From contig JARWIR010000001.1 in assembly GCA_029959085.1 (NCBI GenBank), positions 69,192,899 to 69,256,898 on the forward strand: a DNA stretch of 64,000 nucleotides, given 5' to 3'. A program made the position numbers and the translations under genes. Origin of the DNA: Nemophila menziesii. Lineage: Eukaryota > Streptophyta > Magnoliopsida > Boraginales > Hydrophyllaceae. Each line of letters opens with the position of its first letter. The stretch's first letter is position 1. The notes under the pieces were generated by a model. The model made no database searches, was not told the origin of the DNA, and saw only the letters and a list, made by a program, of their open reading frames with translations. Positions 58,345 to 64,000 of this stretch are shown here, piece by piece.

Positions 58345-60062
58345 TGATGTCTCCCTATTTTTTCTAAATATTAGCCCTCAGGAGACATCAATTTAGGTGA
58401 ATATTTGACTTATTTGATAGACTTTTATGCTTATTTCATTATATTGCACTTTCTCTCCTTGGAATTAGACTATTTTCACTTTTAGAGCTTTTGTGCGTTA
58501 ATTTGGTAATTTTTAGTGCAAAGTTAGTAGGTTCTTGAATTTCATGGAAAAACAATACAAGGAGGATAGGTGAGAATTAAAGTTTTAGATTATTTTTAGT
58601 GTGTTAGGAAGTATTTTATTCGAGTTTCTAATTTTAGAGTGCACTTTCTTATTTCTAGTCTTGATTTAATGATTTATTAATTTTTAAAGCATATGCGGTT
58701 TAATTTTTTTATTTATTATGAATTTTTAAAGATATATGGTAATTAATTAGAGACCAAGTCAAGTATAAGAAGTAAAGGAAATAAGATATACATAGAAAAT
58801 GGAAGATTAAGGAAGGAAATATGCACAGAAGAAAAAGATAAAGTTGCCAAATAAATCTGAAATTCCAGCCACGTTTAAAGACGAGCTCATAACTCAAGAT
58901 TGGCTATGACTTTGGGAGAATGGTTTGGACCAATGGATATAGCTTTCCAAGACAAGTGATTTGGATATAAAGAACGCGTCAAACGGATAAGTATTGAAGG
59001 AGATATGACCAAAACAAATCAGCAACATAATCTTATGTTTCCTATATTTTAGGGCTGCGAATTAAAGAGTTCTTAACTTGTCTTCCACTCTAAGTAAAAA
59101 ACAAATTAGGTATTCCTAACACCTATAAATACACCCCTTAGCCTCCTCTTTTCACACACTTCATAGAATTACACAAGAGGCTTAAGGTTTTCAAGTTAGA
59201 GCAAGAAGGCAAGGAGAAAATAGCGCTGGGATAATTCTGTTCTTCCATCAATGGTCATCCAACCCTTTAGGTTATCAATTTATTTTATGTACGTGAATAT
59301 GAATTCTTTTTATTTATTTTCAGTATTTAATTTTATCATGAGTTAAATTTCCATATACTTGAGATTCGCAATAAAAGGATGAACCTAATTAATTTATATA
59401 TTGGATATTACTTTGTTTTCATTACTATTTCTTTTAGGAAAAACTAGAAATAGCTTTTAGTATTTGGGCTATTCACTTTGGTGGAAAAAGTGATAATCCA
59501 ACAGGGGGGTTTGAATACAGACTTAGGTAATTCCCGTGTAATGTCCGTTATTGACCGACAGGCTTAACTAATTACATAGCCAAAGAGGTAAATTCATATC
59601 ATCCAAAGAGGCATATTCGCCCAAATAGGGGTTTATAGTACTTTAGGGTAGCTCCTAGGTCCACCCGACAGGGGGCTAGGAGACATTAGAGTCCCGAATA
59701 ATATTATAATACCAATTCTACCCTTAAACAAAGCATAGGTTACGTTAATTAGATGGATTCCTTGCGAGACTCAAGTATCTCTCATCTCTGAAGTTAGTCC
59801 TTTTACTGCTTTATTTCTTTTTAGTTATTTACGTTTAGTCTTTACTTTATTGCATCTTTTTAATTTAGAAAACCAAAAAAATCTTTTATTATTTTTCTCT
59901 GTTAAACAATTATTCTTCTACTTGATTAATACTTGAGTTGAACCTAATCCGTCCCTGAGAACGAAACCCGATTTATCGGATATTACTTGGACAACCGTGC
60001 ACTTGTGGTATTGTGGTTACTTTATTTATCGTATTAGTTTTATAACACCCCAGGACCCGCCA
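58345..60062 (+). repeat. Element B left LTR, apparently chimeric
   Basis: 1718 bp from TGATGTCTCCCTATTTTTTC to CCCCAGGACCCGCCA, followed by a primer site. From about 58595 it follows the solo LTR and element A LTR (tttttagtgtgttaggaag, ttcttatttctagtcttga, cctataaatacaccc). The first ~240 bp instead replace the ~50-bp start of those LTRs and look more like the start of the LTR at 62095 (a ggagacatca block, then atttgatagacttttat). Confidence 0.85.
59123..59132 (+). promoter_or_regulatory. TATA box in element B left LTR
   Basis: ctataaatac followed by acccc, as in the solo LTR, about 0.9 kb upstream of the LTR end. Confidence 0.55.
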
Positions 60063-60068
60063 AGTTTT

Positions 60069-60086
60069 TGGCTCCGCTGCCGGGGA
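60069..60086 (+). promoter_or_regulatory. Primer-binding site of element B (tRNA-Asp type)
   Basis: TGGCTCCGCTGCCGGGGA, 6 nt after the LTR. It matches the complement of the plant tRNA-Asp 3' end with two mismatches, one more than element A, consistent with an older element. Confidence 0.8.
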
Positions 60087-60319
60087 CGGTAGCGTGTGAC
60101 CCCGATGTTAATCTTTTAATAGTTTAATTTTTAGTTTAGTTTTATTTTTATTTTTCAGTTTTACGCTTTGGTTTGTTCTTTCTTTCTCAGGATTACATGT
60201 TTGGTATATGCTCGAAGATCCCGTGATCCTTGAGAATCCCGAAATTCTAGTTCGAGAAGCAAACAAAAGAGAAAGAAGCGAAAGCAAAGGAAAAAGAGGA
60301 CAAATTAGCAAGAGAAGCG

Positions 60320-62094
60320 ATGGCTGAAGAACACGAGATTGATCCTCCTCTTGTTCCTCTTGTCCCACAAGTTCAACCTCCAGTTGTTAATGATCCGTGG
60401 TTCATCAATGGTCCTTAACAAGCTCCATATCGAGCTCCTGCCCTCAGAATTGGTCCTGCAGATATTAATGTCGCGAGATACAGACCCGATCCTCGTATGT
60501 TATCTCAATTTCAGAATTATGGCAAATTCCGAGGAGCACCTGGCGAAGATCCAATTCGTGCTGTACAGAAGTTCATGCAAATTTGCGATTCTTATATTAC
60601 ACAAGGAGTGACTAGAGATCAGATGTATTTCGAAAATTTTAGATATTTTGTGATAGGTGGAGCAAGTGAATGGCATGATTCTCAAGATCCTGGATCGATT
60701 ACTACTTGGGATGTGTTGCAAACTGCATTTTTTGACAGGTACTACCCAACTAACATGGGATTAGATGCACAGATTTCTCTAACTTCCTTTGAGCAAGAAC
60801 ATGATGAAACTTTGGGTAGGAGTTGGTCAAGATTTCAAATATGTTTAAGAAGAGTTCCCGATCATAGCCTTACAGAACAGCAACAAATGAAGATATTTTA
60901 TAAAGGCCTTGACGGACCTTCAAGAAAAGATTTAGACCTACTTTGTGGTGGTGGATTTTTACAGGTACAACCGGTTCATGCTAAGATTATTTTCAATAGA
61001 ACAGCGACGAATGAGATAGGTTGGAACGCTGTTAGAACACCTCTCCGAAGTGGAAAGTATAATGAAAGTAATGCTGTGATTGAGGAAAAATTCTCCTCAT
61101 TGGAGAATAATTTGAAGAAAACTTTGGAGCAACAATTGAAACAGCTTACTCTAGCTGTTGCAAACGGTTTTTCAGGTAGAAGAGCAGATGTTAATGCTAC
61201 ACAAGAAGTTTATGGATGTTCTAACTGTGGTGTACAAGATCATGATTGGGAGCATTGTCAAAGTAATCCAGAAGCCGTAATGTTTGTTGCCAACCGAAGG
61301 AACTATAATTCAGGTGGTCAAGGGTATCAACCGAATAGAAACCATACGAGTTTCCAATATTCAAATCCAAATGGGGCCGCTAATCCGACATATGCATATC
61401 AACCACGTCCCCAAGGTAATAACTATCAACCAAGACCACAGAACAACTACCAAGGGGGGCAAGGTTACAGAAATCAAGCTCAGAGACAACCTCCTCAGGA
61501 TGCCTACACCGAGACCATGAATCAAAAAGCTCTACCTACTCAACCTCAAGAAGGTGCGTTAGATGTTCAACAAACCTTATTGTCATTAATCAACATTCAA
61601 ACAAAAGCTAGCCAAGAGCAACAATCTACATCCGCAGTAATTAAAATGTTCTAAATTCAGATAGCTCAGATGTCGAAGCAATTGAGTCAACGACCACAGG
61701 GACAACTGCCGAGTGACACTGAAGAACCCAAGCAAAGAGAAGATTGTAATGCAGTAACACTTAGAAGTGGTAAGAAGCTCCCACCACCTCCTTTTCCCGT
61801 GATGAAAGAAAAAGAAACAACTGTGAAAGAGAAACCGGTTAAAGATGTAGTGGGAAAAGAAGATGAACCTGAAGTAGTGGAAGTGGAGTAGATTCCGGAA
61901 AAGCCAAAAAAGAAAGATATTACAGAAACTCGTCCTCCTCCACCTCTTCCCTCAAGAGTTCAGAAGAAAGGAGATATGGCTGACTATCAGATATTCTAAA
62001 ATATGGTAAGAGGTCTTAATATTAATGTACCGTTCCTAGATGCTATTAGAGATGTGCCAAAGTACGTTAAATTCTTGAAGAGGTTGATGTCTCC
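60320..62094 (+). pseudogene. gag: Athila-like gag with four nonsense codons (element B)
   Basis: One continuous frame of ~590 codons broken only by stops at 60416 (TAA), 61652 (TAA), 61889 (TAG) and 61997 (TAA), with no frameshift. Counting from the ATG at 60497, the Retrotrans_gag capsid-like domain occupies about residues 8-130 (FRGAPGEDPIRAVQKFMQIC, then WDVLQTAFFDRYYP). A zinc knuckle CSNCGVQDHDWEHC follows at ~241-254, then an Asn/Gln/Pro-rich linker. Beyond the second stop come NAVTLRSGKKLPPPPFP and, at the very end, VPFLDAIRDVPKYVKFLKR. That motif, shared with element A, is normally followed by more gag and then pol. Here an LTR starts immediately, so pol is missing. The 60497-61654 portion is still open (385 codons). 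Confidence 0.85.
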
Positions 62095-63593
62095 CTAATT
62101 GTTCTTATTTTCGACCCTTGGGAGACATCATTTTTTATGTTTAATTGAATATTTTGATAGTCTTTTGAGTTAAAAATACAATAATCCAGAATTTCCACTT
62201 TATTTCTAGTATTTTTGATTTATTAAACTTTTGCGCGTAATCTTGTGTATTTTAGTGAAGAGTTTGTAGGTTTTGAATATTAGCCAGGAATAGAAGCCGA
62301 GAAGAGAGTCAAAGATCGTGATATGGAGTCAAGACTTAAAGATAAATCCCGAAAGAATTTGATTTTAGAGCTACAAATCTAGAAAACAGGCCAAATATTG
62401 CTGATTTAGAGGCACTTAAGAGATGATTTAGCCGCTGACCTTTGAAGAGAAAACGTTCCTTATCGAGTTACGGAACTTTGGCAAGTGATTTCAGGTCAAT
62501 CGGAGTTATAACGAAGCGGCTAGAGCCGTTTTAGTGAAGGTGGTGCAGCAGTTACGGGATTTTGGGCTTAGAAATTGGACTTGGACATTTAATTAGTGAT
62601 TTATTCTTAAGTCCAAGCCCTAATCCGTTTTTCCACTTATAAAAGGAGTAACAGAAGGAAGAAAGAAGAAGTTGTAGAGCTGGAGAGGGTCTATATCTTT
62701 ATTCTCAGCCAAATCCAATTCCGGAAATTAGGTTTTCTTTATTTTTAATTTTGTAATACATTATGAATTCCATTTCTTTTAATTTAGTTTTCTGTTTAAT
62801 TAGTATGAGATAATTCCATTATAGTACTTGAGAATGCTTTATGGGTGAATCCCACTTCTATTGAATTTCTATGTCTGAATTTGGGTTTCAGTTAAATTAA
62901 ATTAAATTGGGACTTTTACTCTTTTCGATAAATTGAGAATATTTACTGTTTTTGGAGTAGCTAACTAAGAACAGGTGTTAGTATCTAGGCTATTCCACAT
63001 ATGTGGCGTGTGGATCATCCTGACGGAGGGTTTAGGTACGGAAATATTTATTCAATCTAAAATAGAAGCTATTGATTCTGACGAACTTAGCTAATTTTAG
63101 GGCCAATGTGGTAATTAACTTAATCATCTAAAATTGGATCATATTTACCCTGACGGGACTAGTGACACTCTAGGATAGCCTTATAGTCCACCCTGACGGG
63201 GGTATAAGGAATTTAGAATCCCGACCATTGTAAATGACCAATTTAACCCTTAAATAGCATAGGTTATGAAATAGGATTAGGAGGATCCCTTGCGTTCTCA
63301 AGTGCTACTTTCTCATATTTGCGTTTCACATTTATTTACTTGCGTTTTAGTATTAAATTGCACTTTCCATTTAGTCTTTTATTACTTAGAAATAATAAAA
63401 ACAAACAATCAATCATTATATCTTTATTTGCTTTCCTAAGTGCAACCATTAATTATTCGATAAGCATTGTAGTTAACCAAACCGTCCCTGCGCACGATCC
63501 TAGTTTCATTTATTACTACTTGGAACAACCGTACACTTGCGGTTGTGGTTCAATTACTTTTGCATTTATTTTAGAACACACAAAGGACCACCA
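62095..63593 (+). repeat. Right-hand LTR of a different subfamily next to element B gag
   Basis: About 1499 bp from TGATGTCTCCCTAATTG to CACACAAAGGACCACCA. It has the same overall plan as the left LTR (cctgacgg-rich 3' half, cattgcgttctcaag-type block, accgtacacttgcggt near the end) but far too diverged to be its partner. No polypurine tract precedes it, no primer site follows, and flanking pentamers (gaggt, gcata) do not match. Confidence 0.75.
62638..62645 (+). promoter_or_regulatory. TATA box in right-hand LTR
   Basis: tataaaag within cacttataaaaggag, the position equivalent to ctataaatac in the other LTRs but a different sequence. Confidence 0.5.
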
Positions 63594-64000
63594 GCATACT
63601 GCCCTTTAGACCCAAACTTTGAGTTAAATAACTTCACTCAAGTACTTTCTAGCACCACCAACCAAAAAACCTTAACCACCACTATCCAACCAAAACTCTT
63701 GAAGAATAAATTCTGGAAGCATTAATGATTGATGGGAAAATAACAAAGTTTAAGATTCATCGCCTTCCATTGATACTGAGTGCAACTAATGTATATGTTA
63801 GGGTTAAAAGGTTTATCTTTTATGTGGGTTTACTTTCAAGTTTGATTAATCTGTGATTTCAATTTTAATCTTTCAAGTTATCAACCCTTAAATAATAGTT
63901 TTAAAAAAAAATTGGAACCTTTTTATATTGGTTTTATGTGACATTGGTTTTTAAAAAGGAGCTTAAGGTGTGTTTGAACAATTATTAATGCAATTGGTTA
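63594..64000. other. Unclassified right edge
   Basis: After the LTR end the sequence starts gcatactgccctttagaccc and does not resume gag. It is AT-rich, with a homopolymer A run near 63903. Nothing recognisable is seen before the window ends. Confidence 0.4.

Noticed and set aside
62095..63593. Simple insertion of the right LTR as a solo LTR into element B gag
   Set aside because: Gag does not resume after the LTR, and the flanking pentamers differ, so a clean solo-LTR insertion is not supported.

Overview
The window looks like AT-rich nuclear DNA of a flowering plant, most likely a eudicot. It holds LTR retrotransposons with tRNA-Asp-type primer sites, plant LINE and CACTA remnants, an intron-bearing polygalacturonase relic and a decayed block of chloroplast DNA. 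No gene here looks intact and host-functional. The only long clean reading frame is a retrotransposon gag. The species cannot be named from the sequence.

The main structure is a head-to-tail tandem duplication of about 17.7 kb. Copy 1 is 762-25709, enlarged by a later retrotransposon, and copy 2 is 25710-43414. Each copy holds, in order: unclassified AT-rich DNA, a polygalacturonase pseudogene on the minus strand whose last exon forms a near-perfect 294-nt hairpin, more unclassified DNA, a degenerate LTR-like stretch, a degenerate Ty1/copia LTR, a pair of ~420-bp direct repeats, a CACTA transposase remnant, and the first part of a plastid insertion (psaA 3' part, psaB, rps14, trnG, psbZ). The plastid block continues past copy 2, in plastome order, through trnS-UGA, psbC, psbD, trnT, trnE, trnY and trnD to about 48.9 kb. 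The duplication breakpoint therefore lies inside the plastid insert, in the psbZ-trnS spacer. A 7-bp microhomology (tagtgaa) sits at the junction.

Later events can be ordered by comparing the copies. A 7459-bp gag-only LTR retrotransposon (12915-20373, minus orientation, two 1502-bp LTRs, 5-bp target duplication atata) sits in copy 1, and copy 2 keeps the empty site. Copy 2 instead carries a ~250-bp insertion in psaB that looks organellar, possibly mitochondrial. By eye the tandem copies differ by roughly 2-3% and the two LTRs by roughly 0.8%, so the order is plastid insertion, decay, duplication, then element insertion.

From 49 kb to the end is a transposon graveyard: a second CACTA remnant, a solo LTR with perfect 5-bp target duplication (51362-52906), a LINE ORF1-like fragment, a captured piece of a conserved glycine-rich protein gene that keeps its intron, a 5'-truncated LINE ORF2 on the minus strand, and a second Athila-like gag element (58345-63593). 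That element has one gag frame broken by four stop codons and has two LTRs that do not match each other.
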